Source: UBA1724 sp016302315
GTDB taxonomy: Bacteria > Verrucomicrobiota > Lentisphaeria > Oligosphaerales > Oligosphaeraceae
Reading direction: 5' to 3'
Assembly (NCBI GenBank): GCA_016302315.1
Contig: JAEDNW010000047.1
Coordinates: forward strand, 1 to 15,274
Length of the DNA stretch: 15,274 bases
The translations under genes were made by a program, and so were the position numbers. Below the pieces are notes generated by a model. The model had not been told where the DNA came from and did not search any database. It was given only the letters and a program-made list of their open reading frames with translations. This document shows positions 1 to 8,091 of this stretch, piece by piece (positions within the stretch are counted from its first letter, which is position 1; the number at the start of each line of letters is the position of its first letter).

Positions 1-12
1 CCCCCCCACGGG

Positions 13-1425
13 TCAGGATTCCCCGGCGGCGGCTTCTTCGGCCCGCTTCTTCTGGAGGTAGCGGGGATAGGCGATGGCTCCCAGGGCGTAGGTCACCGTC
101 AGGAAGATGGTGAGCTGCAGGAAGGCGTGGGACCATCCCTTCTTGACCAGGGCGAAACAGGTGATGAAGATGACCAGAATGAGGAAGAAAATGCGGATTC
201 CCATGGGGATGGAGGGCCAGAGATCCCGTCCGAAATGCCGGTAGGGGACGTGGGAGATCATGAGGACGCCCGCCAGGATCACCAGGGCCGCGCAGAAATA
301 GGAGCCGATTCCCGTGTCATACTGGCCCATGAGCATGGAGGCCGAGCCCGCCAGCAGCGCCCCCGCCGGAGAGGGCATCCCCTGGAAAATCCCCTTGGGG
401 AGATTGTGGGTGGGGTGGAGGAAGCGGCGGAGCCGGTAGACGACGCACAGGAAGTAGAAGATGGCGATGACCGGGGCCAGGAGGGAAAGGAGATGGCAGC
501 TGGCCTGATGGAAGATGCGGTAGATGATGCTGCCGCAGGCAATGCCGAAGTTGGTGCCGTCGGCAATGTCGTCGTAGAGTGCCCCCCGGGGCGTGGATCC
601 GAATTTCTGGGCCATCTTGCCGTCGAAGAGATCGAAGAACTGGCCCAGGAAAATCACCACGAAGGCCAGGACATAGGGTTTTCCCGGGGGCTGGGTCCAG
701 GCGATGGTGGTGGCCAGCAGTCCGCAGAGGAAATTGAGCAAGGTGAGGGAGTTGGCGTAGAAGTGGCTGGGGATCACCTTGCAGTACAGGGAGAGGAAGG
801 CCAGGATGACGCAGGCGATGGTCATGGCGTTCACCACTTCCTGGGAGAGGTGGGTGAGGGGCGGGAACTGGGCCACCTTCTCCAGGGTGCAGTACTGGTA
901 GAGGGAGAGGACGGCGATCAGGATGGTCACCAGGGCGGTCTTGACCTTGCCGAAGGAGTTGGCAGCCTTCTTCTGGCAGAAGAACCGGGAGGACTGCCCC
1001 AGGACGTCGATGACGCAGTAGATGGCCACCCAGATGAGGGCGGGTCTGGGGGCGGCGGTGTGGGTGGTGTCCAGCGCCAGGAAGAGGAGGACCGGGAAGG
1101 ACATGAACTTGTCCGCCAGAGGATCCAGCCACTCTCCGGCGGCGGTCTTCAGGTCGCATCCCCGGGCGATGGTGCCGTCGGTGAGGTCCGTGATCATCCA
1201 GAAGGCGAACCAGAGGATGGCTAGCCCCCAGTATCCTTTGGCGGCCAGGAAGACCGCCAGGAGCCCCTGGGGGAACCGGAGAATGGAGATCCCGTTGGGG
1301 TGGAGGAAGTAATGGCGCCGGATAAACTCCCGGGCGGAGGGCTTGCGGATGGCCCAGTTGGTCACGACCCGTTCCAGGGCAAGGAGAACCAGGACGGCGC
1401 AAATCAGGAGAAGCGTCTGATACAT
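13..1425 (-). CDS. Tandem CDP-alcohol phosphatidyltransferase (PgsA-like half plus PssA-like half)
   Basis: This integral membrane protein of 470 residues probably makes phospholipid head groups from CDP-diacylglycerol. It carries two complete CDP-alcohol phosphotransferase signatures. The first half (residues about 40-190) has D80, D83-G84, A87-R88, G97, D101 and D105, which fits DGxxARx8Gx3Dx3D and resembles PgsA-type enzymes. The second half (about 220-400) has D265, D268-G269, A272-Q273, G281, D285 and D289, followed by the GMPSPAGA stretch at 349-356 typical of phosphatidylserine synthase-like enzymes. The second motif has Gln for the usual Arg and a spacer one residue shorter. Many hydrophobic segments and a basic tail complete it. 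Normal family members of 180-280 residues carry one motif, so this is a fusion. I chose the Met at 1425 because a CCTCCTTCC tract precedes it, as at other starts here; a Met at 1473 would add 16 Pro-rich residues. It follows the CorC-like gene by 78 bp. Substrates are inferred, not shown. Confidence 0.85.
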   Translation of the reverse strand: MYQTLLLICAVLVLLALERVVTNWAIRKPSAREFIRRHYFLHPNGISILRFPQGLLAVFLAAKGYWGLAILWFAFWMITDLTDGTIARGCDLKTAAGEWLDPLADKFMSFPVLLFLALDTTHTAAPRPALIWVAIYCVIDVLGQSSRFFCQKKAANSFGKVKTALVTILIAVLSLYQYCTLEKVAQFPPLTHLSQEVVNAMTIACVILAFLSLYCKVIPSHFYANSLTLLNFLCGLLATTIAWTQPPGKPYVLAFVVIFLGQFFDLFDGKMAQKFGSTPRGALYDDIADGTNFGIACGSIIYRIFHQASCHLLSLLAPVIAIFYFLCVVYRLRRFLHPTHNLPKGIFQGMPSPAGALLAGSASMLMGQYDTGIGSYFCAALVILAGVLMISHVPYRHFGRDLWPSIPMGIRIFFLILVIFITCFALVKKGWSHAFLQLTIFLTVTYALGAIAYPRYLQKKRAEEAAAGES

Positions 1426-1503
1426 GGAAGGAGGCTGCGGCGGAGGACGTAAGGGGACCGGACAGAGGGCCATGGAATATCCCTTGGCCCAGGGCGGGAG
1501 AGG

Positions 1504-2775
1504 CTACGGGGTCTGGTTTTTCTTCTGCACCTTGAGGGTGATGAGTCGCCGGGGGGAGGCGCAGAGAATTTCCGCCGCCAGCAGGGGAGTATCCACCTTT
1601 TCCCCAGTACGGGGGATTCTGCCGAGGGTGGTCATAATATAACCAGCCAACGTGTCGTAACCCTCGTCCTCCGGGATTTCCAGATCCAGGAGCTGGTTGA
1701 GTTCCCAGATGGTGGTGCGGGCATCCACGGTGAGGGTGCCGTCCGCCTCCATCCGGGTCTGGGGCATGGGCTGGGTGCGGTCGAACTCATCCTCGATCTC
1801 CCCCACAATCTCCTCCAGGATGTCCTCAATGGTGACAATGCCGCTGGTGCCTCCGTATTCGTCCAGCACCACCGCCAGATGGTTGTGCTTGCTGCGGAAT
1901 TCCTTCAGCAGATCCCCCACATTCTTGGTCTCCGGAATGAAGACGGGGGGACGGGCGAAGGCCATGACGCCCTGGGCGTTGGCCACCTTCTCCTCGTCCA
2001 GCAGATCCTTGGCGTAGAGGATGCCGGTGATGGCATCGATGGATTTTCCGTAGACGGGGATGCGGGAGTGTCCGGTCCGGGCAATCAGAGCCTTGGCCTG
2101 GGCGACGGTGGCATCCTGGGGGATGGCATCCAGATCGACTCTGGGAGTCATGATTTCGTGAACTAGGGTGATGTCCAGGTTCATGACGCCGGTGAGCATC
2201 CGCTTTTCATCCTGCTCCAGGTCATCCTCCGGGGCGGCGGGATCGGATTCCTCGGTGTCATCCTCCTCCACCAGAGAGCGGATGGCGTCCTCTGTGGTGA
2301 TGGTGTTCTCGGGATTTTCGGGGGTATGTTCGTCTCTCCGGTTTTCCAGCGCCTGGAAGGGGAGTCCCAGGAAGGCGAGGGCTTTGGCGAAGGGGAGTGC
2401 CAGGGCCAGGAGCCGTGCGGTGGAGGGCAGGGGAAGGAGCTGGTCCACCAGGAGCAGAAGGAGCATGAGAGCGAGGAAGAGGGCGGCGGCCAGGGTCCAG
2501 ACCGGCCACAGCCGGGGATGGGGCGCCAGTCCCCAGGCGGTGAAGAGGGCCACGGCGGAGGTGGCGGCCAGGGCCGCCTCCCATTGCAGCGCCACCCGGT
2601 AGATCAGCTTGCGTTCCAGCACCTCCTCCAGACGCTCGGAAAGCTCCCGGTGGTTCTCCCGGAGCTTCCGGAGCTGGGGACGGCCGAAGAGGGCCAGCTT
2701 TAGGGAGGCGAGAAAGAGAAAGACGGCCAGCAGTCCCAGAAGGAAGGCGGGAAGAAGAAGAAAAGACCAGTGCAT
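1504..2775 (-). CDS. CorC/HlyC-type membrane protein with CBS pair (CNNM-like)
   Basis: This 423-residue protein belongs to the CorC/HlyC group, linked in the family to magnesium or cobalt efflux or to nucleotide-sensing membrane transport. Hydrophobic segments near residues 1-28, 66-84, 92-112 and 120-140 form the membrane part, which takes the place of a DUF21/CNNM domain. An acidic linker (about 145-190) follows. A CBS pair then occupies about 200-330, with VHEIMTPRVDL at 205-215, GHSRIPVY at 235-242 and DEYGGTSGIVTIEDI at 305-319. The C-terminal CorC_HlyC transporter-associated domain spans about 345-417. The gene starts 36 bp after ybeY and ends 78 bp before the phosphatidyltransferase. 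The PgpH-YbeY-CorC order is conserved in many bacteria. The start is preceded by a pyrimidine-rich run and no purine SD. Family assignment is strong; the transported ion is not evident from the sequence. Confidence 0.93.
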   Translation of the reverse strand: MHWSFLLLPAFLLGLLAVFLFLASLKLALFGRPQLRKLRENHRELSERLEEVLERKLIYRVALQWEAALAATSAVALFTAWGLAPHPRLWPVWTLAAALFLALMLLLLLVDQLLPLPSTARLLALALPFAKALAFLGLPFQALENRRDEHTPENPENTITTEDAIRSLVEEDDTEESDPAAPEDDLEQDEKRMLTGVMNLDITLVHEIMTPRVDLDAIPQDATVAQAKALIARTGHSRIPVYGKSIDAITGILYAKDLLDEEKVANAQGVMAFARPPVFIPETKNVGDLLKEFRSKHNHLAVVLDEYGGTSGIVTIEDILEEIVGEIEDEFDRTQPMPQTRMEADGTLTVDARTTIWELNQLLDLEIPEDEGYDTLAGYIMTTLGRIPRTGEKVDTPLLAAEILCASPRRLITLKVQKKNQTP

Positions 2776-2795
2776 GAGAGAGGAAAAGGGGACGG
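2776..2795 (-). promoter_or_regulatory. Pyrimidine-rich translation initiation region of the CorC-like gene
   Basis: Read on the minus strand, the 20 bases directly before the ATG are almost entirely C and T (CCCCTTTTCCTCTCTC next to the start). There is no AGGAGG-like site. The same pattern stands in front of most genes in the window. A role as an S1-type or unstructured ribosome-loading site is inference. Confidence 0.4.
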
Positions 2796-2811
2796 ACTGC
2801 GTCAGGACGCG

Positions 2812-3306
2812 TCAGAACAAAAATCCCTCCAGGGAAAATCCCAGGGATTCGGCGGCGGAAAGGAGACGCTCCTCTCCCCGGCGCATGGATTGCAGCGCCT
2901 GGGGCGTCAGGTCGTCCTCGCCTGCCAGGTGCAGAAGACCGTGGAGGGCATAGCGGAACAGTTCCCGGGAGGGGGACTGGCCGAAGGCCGGAGCCTGGCG
3001 CCGGGCGACCTCCGGGCATAGATAGATCTCGGCCAGGACGGGGAGGCCGGCCTCGGGGGGAAGGGCAATGGCACCGCCCTCCGGACAGCGGAGGTCGTAG
3101 GTGATGACATCCGTCGGCCCCTGGTGATGGAGATGCAGGGCGTTGAGCCGCGTCATCCTGGGGACCGTGACCAGGTTGAAGGTGATCTCCCCGGGGAGGT
3201 CCAGGGGAAGGCCGGTCTGGGGGAGGACCGCCTCCAGCGCCTGCTGGAATCGGGGAAGGGCGTGGAGTCCCCGGAGGGAGGGCATGGGGCAGAGGCGGAG
3301 AATCAT
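2812..3306 (-). CDS. ybeY: Endoribonuclease YbeY / rRNA maturation factor, with altered third zinc ligand
   Basis: YbeY is a single-strand-specific metallo-endoribonuclease needed for 16S rRNA 3' end maturation and ribosome quality control. The protein is 164 residues, a normal length. DVITYDL at 66-72 matches the family's TDVLSFP strand and AEIYLC at 92-97 matches GDIVIS. The metal motif is HGLLHLAGEDD at 122-132: H122 and H126 are present, but the third histidine of HGxLHLxGYDH is Asp132, and Tyr is Glu130. Asp can bind zinc, so activity may be kept, but the site is atypical. The ATG overlaps the stop of the upstream HD gene as ATGA, a sign of translational coupling. Identity is also supported by the PgpH-YbeY-CorC neighbourhood. 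Confidence 0.9.
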   Translation of the reverse strand: MILRLCPMPSLRGLHALPRFQQALEAVLPQTGLPLDLPGEITFNLVTVPRMTRLNALHLHHQGPTDVITYDLRCPEGGAIALPPEAGLPVLAEIYLCPEVARRQAPAFGQSPSRELFRYALHGLLHLAGEDDLTPQALQSMRRGEERLLSAAESLGFSLEGFLF

Positions 3307-5063
3307 CGGGTGTGGTATTCGGGCCGGGAATGGAAGTGGAAGAGGATGGTTTCCCGGAAGCTTCGGGCCATGGCGGCCAGTTCCCGGGTGGTCAGGTCCA
3401 CCTGATCCAGCTGATGGTCATCGTAGCGTTTCCGGAAGACCATGGCAATGCGCTCGTCGATGGCCCGCACTACCTGGGAGAGTTCCTTGGGACCCAGCTT
3501 CTCCGTGAGGAGATGCAGGCATTTGAGGGTGGCGTCCTGTTCCGTCTCCCGGGTCTGCTCCACGATTTCCCGGGCCAGCTTGGTGAGATCCGGGGTGGCG
3601 GAGAGAAGGGCCCGGACGGCGGCCTCGCAGCTGTCCGCCATGCTCAGAATGGCTACTTCCCGGGAGGTGATGCGCGCCTGGGGATAGCGGAAGCGCTCTT
3701 CGGCGGGCGGGGGAAGCCCTTCGGCGGCGGCCTGGTCGCAGGCTTTCTTGTAGAAATGCTCCAGCAGGGTGTTGCCGTGGTGTTGCCGGATGGCGGGGAT
3801 AATCAGGGCAGAGATGTGGTATTTCTGGGCCAGCTGAACCCCGTGGGTGGTGTGCTCGAAGATGAGATTGGCACTCTCTTCCGGCGTCAGACCATTCTCC
3901 AGAGGATTGTTGCGGTTGGTCATGTTCTCTGCAAAGTATTGGGGCGCAAAGAGTTTTCCAACATCATGATAGAGGGCCATCACATGCACCAGCTTGGCAT
4001 CGGCCCCGATGGCGTCGGCGGCGTTGGTGGCCATTTCCGCCACATCCAGGGAATGCTGATAGGTTCCCGGCGCCTCCGCCCGCAGTCGCTGCAGCAGGGG
4101 AGTATTGACATCCGTCAGTTCCGCCAGGGTCATGGGTGTGGGGGTGCGGAACAGGCGCTCCAGTAGAGGCAGGAATACCATGCAGGCCAGCCCGGTGCAG
4201 AGCCCCTGCCCCAGGCCAGGCAGCAGAATGTTCTGGATGGCCTCCTGCCAGGAGAAGGGGATGACGATGTTGGCGTGGCCCGGCAAGACGGCAAAATAGA
4301 AGGACAGCAGCCCCATGAACGCAACCACCATTCCCTGGAGCAGTCCGTGGGTCAGATAATGGAGGCGGAAGCGGATATCCTGGAAGCAGGGGACTGCGGT
4401 CACGGAGACGATGAGGGCGAAGCAGAAGAACTGGTAGGTGTCGTCCGTGGGGGCGGTGGGGATCTGGAGGGGAAGAAGAATGGCCTGGAGGACTGCGGTG
4501 CAGGCGGCGGCCCGGGCGTCCAGGAGATTGATCAGCAAGGCGGGGAAGAGGGCCAGGGGGATCCAGGTGATGACTTGCCAGGGGCGATCCGTGGGAATGG
4601 AGGTGGAGTGGATCACCCCGGCGACCACCACAAACTCCAGCATCAGGGAGAGGGAGACCAGCAGGTACTCCTTGATCTTGGGAATGGGGCGGGCGGTGCG
4701 CCAGGGAGTGTTGAGGATGGCCTGGAGGAAGGCCAGGGAGAAGGCCTGTACCAGGAGGAAGAGGAGGAAACTGCGGTCCGTCAGCCTTTGGACGAGGGTG
4801 AGGGGGTGGGCGGCAGGCGGCGTGATGGAGAGGCGGAGGGCGGCGCCCACCAGCCAGGTCAGGAAGAAGAGGAAGGCCCCCAGGCAGTTTTCCCGGTCGA
4901 AGAACCGGAGGCTCCAGGAGGTGTCCAGCCGGGAACGACTCAGACTTTCCTGGCAGGACGCTTTGAGCCCTTCCCGGAAATGATCGATTTTCGTCTGCTG
5001 CTCCGTCTGGGTGAGAGGCGAGGGAGGCGGCAGGGTGTCCGGCTTGTGTTTTGTACTGCCCAT
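3303..5063 (-). CDS. PgpH-like membrane HD-domain phosphohydrolase (putative cyclic-di-AMP phosphodiesterase)
   Basis: This protein of 586 residues has the 7TM plus HD architecture of PgpH, the membrane phosphodiesterase that degrades cyclic di-AMP to pApA. About 55 hydrophilic residues are followed by seven or eight membrane segments between about 59 and 303. The cytoplasmic HD domain (about 310-550) shows APGTYQHSLDVAEMA at 331-345, YHDVGK at 365-370, the 403-408 EHTTHG segment, HHG at 428-430, FRYP at 458-461 and ADSCEAA at 476-482. These give H337, H366-D367, H404, H428-H429 and D477 as likely metal ligands. The large extracellular 7TM-HDED region of Listeria-type PgpH (over 700 residues in total) is missing. 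A C/T-rich run precedes the start. The gene is coupled to ybeY by an ATGA overlap. The HD family is certain; cyclic di-AMP as substrate is inferred from similarity, and no cyclase is visible in this window. Confidence 0.9.
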   Translation of the reverse strand: MGSTKHKPDTLPPPSPLTQTEQQTKIDHFREGLKASCQESLSRSRLDTSWSLRFFDRENCLGAFLFFLTWLVGAALRLSITPPAAHPLTLVQRLTDRSFLLFLLVQAFSLAFLQAILNTPWRTARPIPKIKEYLLVSLSLMLEFVVVAGVIHSTSIPTDRPWQVITWIPLALFPALLINLLDARAAACTAVLQAILLPLQIPTAPTDDTYQFFCFALIVSVTAVPCFQDIRFRLHYLTHGLLQGMVVAFMGLLSFYFAVLPGHANIVIPFSWQEAIQNILLPGLGQGLCTGLACMVFLPLLERLFRTPTPMTLAELTDVNTPLLQRLRAEAPGTYQHSLDVAEMATNAADAIGADAKLVHVMALYHDVGKLFAPQYFAENMTNRNNPLENGLTPEESANLIFEHTTHGVQLAQKYHISALIIPAIRQHHGNTLLEHFYKKACDQAAAEGLPPPAEERFRYPQARITSREVAILSMADSCEAAVRALLSATPDLTKLAREIVEQTRETEQDATLKCLHLLTEKLGPKELSQVVRAIDERIAMVFRKRYDDHQLDQVDLTTRELAAMARSFRETILFHFHSRPEYHTR

Positions 5064-5225
5064 GGAGTAAGGGGGAGAGGGAGAAGAAATCCGCCGGAGA
5101 AAAGAGAGCGGCGGAGAGGGCGCCGGGGATTGGGCCAGGGGAGGCCCTTTCCCTTCCCTCCCCCGTCAACGTCAACGTCAAGGAGGCGGCTGGCGGGGGA
5201 AGGGGGCGGCGCCCGGCGGTGGGGG
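5064..5225. other. Intergenic region between the M18 aminopeptidase and the PgpH-like gene
   Basis: This is the largest non-coding gap in the window at 162 bp. On the minus strand its last 25 or so bases before the PgpH-like ATG are nearly all C and T. It also holds three CGTCAA copies and a short GGGCC/GGCCC inverted repeat (5132-5136 and 5143-5147). The inverted repeat lacks a following T run, so it is a poor terminator candidate. I see no convincing sigma70 promoter. The gap is the most plausible place for a transcription unit boundary. Confidence 0.4.
5164..5181. repeat. Three tandem copies of CGTCAA
   Basis: Three perfect six-base units (CGTCAA, plus strand; TTGACG on the minus strand) lie in the gap upstream of the PgpH-like gene. 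The minus-strand unit contains TTGAC, which resembles a -35 hexamer, but I find no suitable -10 downstream. It may be a binding site array or a chance microsatellite. Confidence 0.6.
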
Positions 5226-6683
5226 CTAGGCGTTGGTCAGGAAGGCGGCATAGCCCTTGTAGGCCATGTAGACATCCAGCTTTCCGGCGATTTCCCAGGG
5301 AGCGTGCATGCAGAGGAGGCCGACGCCGCAGTCCACCACCTCGATGCCCAGACGGGCCATGTAGAGGGCGATGGTGCCGCCGCCGCCCACATCGGGGCGT
5401 CCCAGCTCGCAGAGCTGCCAGACCACGTTACCGTCGTTGAAGACCTTGCGGACGTGGGCCATGAATTCGGCGCTGGCGTCAGAGGCGCCGCCCTTTCCGC
5501 CGTGGCCGTCGTATTTGTTGATCTGGAGGCCGCAGTTGAGGCGTCCCATGTTGCCGTCGGAGTTGGCGCCCTTGTAGTCGGGGTCGGCCAGGGTTCCCAC
5601 GTCGGCGGAGAGCATCCGGGTGTGTTCCAGGGCCCGGCGGACCACCAGGTCGCTGTAGGTTTTCTGGGTGGCTGCCACCAGTTCGGCCACGGAGTTGGGC
5701 AGGAAGGTGGAATCCATGCCGGTCCGGCCATAGGATCCGATCTCCTCCTTGTCCACCACCAGGGCACCCATGGTGCGCTGGGGAATTCCCTGGAAGTCCA
5801 GGACCGCCCGGGCGGCGGCGTAGGAGCAGACCCGGTCATCCTGGCCATAGCCCAGGATCATGGAGCGGTCGAAGCCCAGCTCCCGGGCACGGCCGGCAGG
5901 AACCACCTCCAGCTCCGCACTGGCAAAGTCCTCCTCCTCTATGCCGTAGGTCTCCCGCAGCAGATGGAGGATGTTCAGCTTGGCCTTCTGGGGAATCTCC
6001 TTGTCCTCCTTCTCCTTGGCCACCGGACGGGAGCCGAAGACCACATTGAGCTTCTCGCCCCGGACCCCTTCCCGCATGGTCTGCTTGGACTGGTCCACAT
6101 CCAGGTGGGGCAGGATGTCTGTGATGCAGAAGACGGGATCGTTGGGGCCGTCGCCGATGGCCACCTCCACCTTCGTGCCGTCCCGCCGGATCACCACACC
6201 GTAGATGGCCAGCGGCAGGGCGAGCCACTGATAGTGCTTGATGCCGCCGTAGTAGTGGGTGTCCAGCAGGACCAGTTCCTCATCCTGGTAGAGGGGGCAG
6301 GGTTTCAGGTCCAGCCGGGGGCAGTCTGCGTGGCCGCCCACCAGATTGAGGCCCTCTTCCAGGGGCTTCTTTCCCACCCGTGCCAGGAGGAGGGTCTTGC
6401 CGTCCATGGAGCGGTAGACGCCGTCTCCGGGCTTGAGGAGAGCCTTGCCCCGGGCCACCTGGTCCAGATCCTGGAAGCCCTGCTTTTTGGCCAGGGCCAG
6501 GAGGTGGTCGTGGACCCGGCGCTCGGTTTTGGTGTCGCTGATGAAGTCGATGTAGTCGGCGCAGTATTCTTCCAGACGCTTTTCCTCGCCGGGGGCGAGT
6601 TTATCCCAGCCGGGCTCCCGTTTCCAGGGGCGGATGGGGGAGGGTTTGGGGGCCTTTGCCTTTGCCTTGGGGGAAGTGGCCAT
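5226..6683 (-). CDS. M18-family metallo-aminopeptidase
   Basis: This 485-residue protein is a cytoplasmic, cocatalytic two-zinc aminopeptidase of family M18 (aminopeptidase I / aspartyl aminopeptidase group), which removes N-terminal residues from peptides. The family landmarks occur in order: GGHADCPRLDLKP at 116-128 (H118, D120), YGQDDRVCSYAA at 279-290 (metal-bridging Asp at 282 or 283), DKEEIGS at 311-317 (catalytic and metal-binding E313, E314), SADVG at 359-363 (D361) and CMHAPWE at 458-464 (H460). Length is normal. The first 20 or so residues form a Lys/Ala/Pro-rich extension with no signal peptide. It lies 112 bp after the PaaK-like gene, and 162 bp separate it from the next gene, so it may be its own unit. 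It alone has a purine SD-like AGGAG upstream. The exact specificity (acidic or neutral residues) cannot be read from the sequence. Confidence 0.93.
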   Translation of the reverse strand: MATSPKAKAKAPKPSPIRPWKREPGWDKLAPGEEKRLEEYCADYIDFISDTKTERRVHDHLLALAKKQGFQDLDQVARGKALLKPGDGVYRSMDGKTLLLARVGKKPLEEGLNLVGGHADCPRLDLKPCPLYQDEELVLLDTHYYGGIKHYQWLALPLAIYGVVIRRDGTKVEVAIGDGPNDPVFCITDILPHLDVDQSKQTMREGVRGEKLNVVFGSRPVAKEKEDKEIPQKAKLNILHLLRETYGIEEEDFASAELEVVPAGRARELGFDRSMILGYGQDDRVCSYAAARAVLDFQGIPQRTMGALVVDKEEIGSYGRTGMDSTFLPNSVAELVAATQKTYSDLVVRRALEHTRMLSADVGTLADPDYKGANSDGNMGRLNCGLQINKYDGHGGKGGASDASAEFMAHVRKVFNDGNVVWQLCELGRPDVGGGGTIALYMARLGIEVVDCGVGLLCMHAPWEIAGKLDVYMAYKGYAAFLTNA

Positions 6684-6695
6684 TTGTGTCTTTAT

Positions 6696-6700
6696 CTCCT
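6696..6700 (-). promoter_or_regulatory. Shine-Dalgarno-like AGGAG before the M18 aminopeptidase gene
   Basis: On the minus strand TAGGAGATAAAGACACAA precedes the ATG at 6683. AGGAG sits 12 bases from the start, longer than the usual 5-9. It is the only purine SD-like site I find at the right end of a leader in this window. It supports the ATG at 6683 and sets this gene apart from its neighbours, which have C/T-rich leaders. Confidence 0.5.
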
Positions 6701-6795
6701 ATGGATGCCGGGGACCGGGAAGCCGGGGGAAAATGAGGGAGGCTGTCGCCGGGCGGCGGGGTGAAGGGAAAGGGAGGTGAGGGAGGGCGGAGGGA

Positions 6796-8091
6796 TCAGG
6801 CTTTCGGGGGAATGTCCTGCCGGATGACCCGCTTGGCCTTGCCCTCGGAGCGGGGCAGGGTGCCCGGGGCGAAGACATCTCCCTTGGGGGAGAATCCCAG
6901 GCGCTCCTTCAGGTGCTTGGCCACGGTGAATCCGGTGACCCCTTCCTGGGCTTCCACATTGATGCGGATGTCGTTGATGCCGTCCCGGTTTTCAATGATG
7001 ATCTGATATTCGGGGAGGACGCCGGGGATTTCCAGGAGGGCCTGCTCCACCTGGCGGGGGAAGAAGTTCACGCCCTTGATGATGAGCATGTCGTCCAGCC
7101 GTCCGGTGATACGGTCCAGCCGGAGGCTGGTTCTGCCGCAGGCGCAGGGTTCCCGGGAGAGGATGCGGGAGATATCCCGGGTGCGGAAGCGGAAGACCGG
7201 GAGTGCCTCCCGGGTGAGGGCGGTGAAGACCACATCGCCGTAGCTGCCGTCGGGGAGGACCTTGCCGGTTTCCGGATCCACGATCTCGGTGATGTACTGG
7301 TCTTCCCAGACGTGGATGCCGCAGTGGGCCTTGCAGTCCATGCCCGTGGTGCCCACGCCGCCGGTCTCCGTCATGCCGTAGATGTCGAAGGCTTCCAGCT
7401 GGGCCCGACTCTCGATCTTGTGGCGCATCTCGTCGGAGAAGGTCTCGGAGCCGAAAATGCCCACCTTCAGGGTGGGGAAGTCCATCTTCAGTTCGTCGGC
7501 CACCTCCATGATCCGGGCCATGTAGGAGACCACGCAGCCGATGCCCTTGGCCTGGAAATCGTGGAGGAGCTGGATCTGGCGGGCGGTGTTTCCGCTGGAG
7601 GAGGGGATGGAGAAGAGGCCCGCCATCCGGGCGCCGTGGTAGAATCCGAAGCCGCCGTTGAAGAGGCCAAAGGTGGGGGTGATCTGGAAGCCCTCCCCAG
7701 GCCGCATCCCCGCCATCCAGTAGCACCGGGCCATGCACTCGCCCCACTGCTCCAGGTCTCCCTGGGTGTACGGCATCACCACCGGAACCCCGGTGGAACC
7801 GCTGGACATGTGAAACTCCCGCAGCTCCTCCCGGGGAGACAGGCACATGCCCAGGGGATAGTTCTGCCGGAAGTCATCCTTGGTCATGAAGGGCAGCAAA
7901 GGCAGATCCTGGATGCCGTGGACATCGTCGGGATGCACTCCGTGATTCTGCAGCTTCTGCCGGAAATACGCATTGTTTTCGTAGGCGCGATGCAGCTGGG
8001 CGCAAAGACGGGTGTTCTGCAACGCCGTCAATTCGTCCCGTGACATGGTTTCGTAACGGGGATTCCAAAAGTCGCCGTGGGCAGTGCACAT
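6796..8091 (-). CDS. Phenylacetate-CoA ligase family AMP-forming enzyme (PaaK-like)
   Basis: This soluble 431-residue enzyme belongs to the adenylate-forming PaaK family, which activates aryl acids such as phenylacetate to CoA thioesters with ATP. Visible motifs are the phosphate-binding SSGSTGVPVV at 96-105, YGMTETGG at 238-245 (adenine and acyl contact), FRTRDIS at 302-308, the hinge-like DRITGRLDDMLIIKG at 326-340 and the C-terminal GTLPRSEGKAKRV at 410-422 with the likely catalytic lysine. C253, C257, C316 and C318 resemble the Cys/His cluster seen in part of this family and may bind metal. I chose the ATG at 8091, which gives the normal family length and follows a strong C/T-rich leader; an upstream extension would overlap hisG. 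It lies 41 bp after hisG. A paaK-ACT gene link is common elsewhere, and an ACT gene starts this cluster. The substrate is not determined: phenylacetate, indoleacetate or another aryl acid is possible. Confidence 0.9.
   Translation of the reverse strand: MCTAHGDFWNPRYETMSRDELTALQNTRLCAQLHRAYENNAYFRQKLQNHGVHPDDVHGIQDLPLLPFMTKDDFRQNYPLGMCLSPREELREFHMSSGSTGVPVVMPYTQGDLEQWGECMARCYWMAGMRPGEGFQITPTFGLFNGGFGFYHGARMAGLFSIPSSSGNTARQIQLLHDFQAKGIGCVVSYMARIMEVADELKMDFPTLKVGIFGSETFSDEMRHKIESRAQLEAFDIYGMTETGGVGTTGMDCKAHCGIHVWEDQYITEIVDPETGKVLPDGSYGDVVFTALTREALPVFRFRTRDISRILSREPCACGRTSLRLDRITGRLDDMLIIKGVNFFPRQVEQALLEIPGVLPEYQIIIENRDGINDIRINVEAQEGVTGFTVAKHLKERLGFSPKGDVFAPGTLPRSEGKAKRVIRQDIPPKA

Noticed and set aside
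1426..1473. Upstream ATG adding 16 residues to the tandem phosphatidyltransferase
   Set aside because: The added residues are Pro-rich and unlike the family, and the internal Met at 1425 has the C/T-rich leader common here. The alternative cannot be fully excluded.
5132..5147. GGGCC/GGCCC hairpin as a terminator of the M18 gene
   Set aside because: The stem has only 5 bp and no T run follows on the coding strand; in GC-rich DNA this is expected by chance.
4275..6764. Plus-strand open frame of 829 codons opposite the M18 aminopeptidase and PgpH-like genes
   Set aside because: It is antisense to two well-recognised genes in the same phase, and the product has the same Gly/Glu/His/Val-rich composition typical of antisense frames here.
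6684..6795. CGCCG/CGGCG hairpin after the PaaK-like gene as a terminator
   Set aside because: The stem is short with a two-base loop, and the nearest TTTT is more than ten bases away, so intrinsic termination is not supported.
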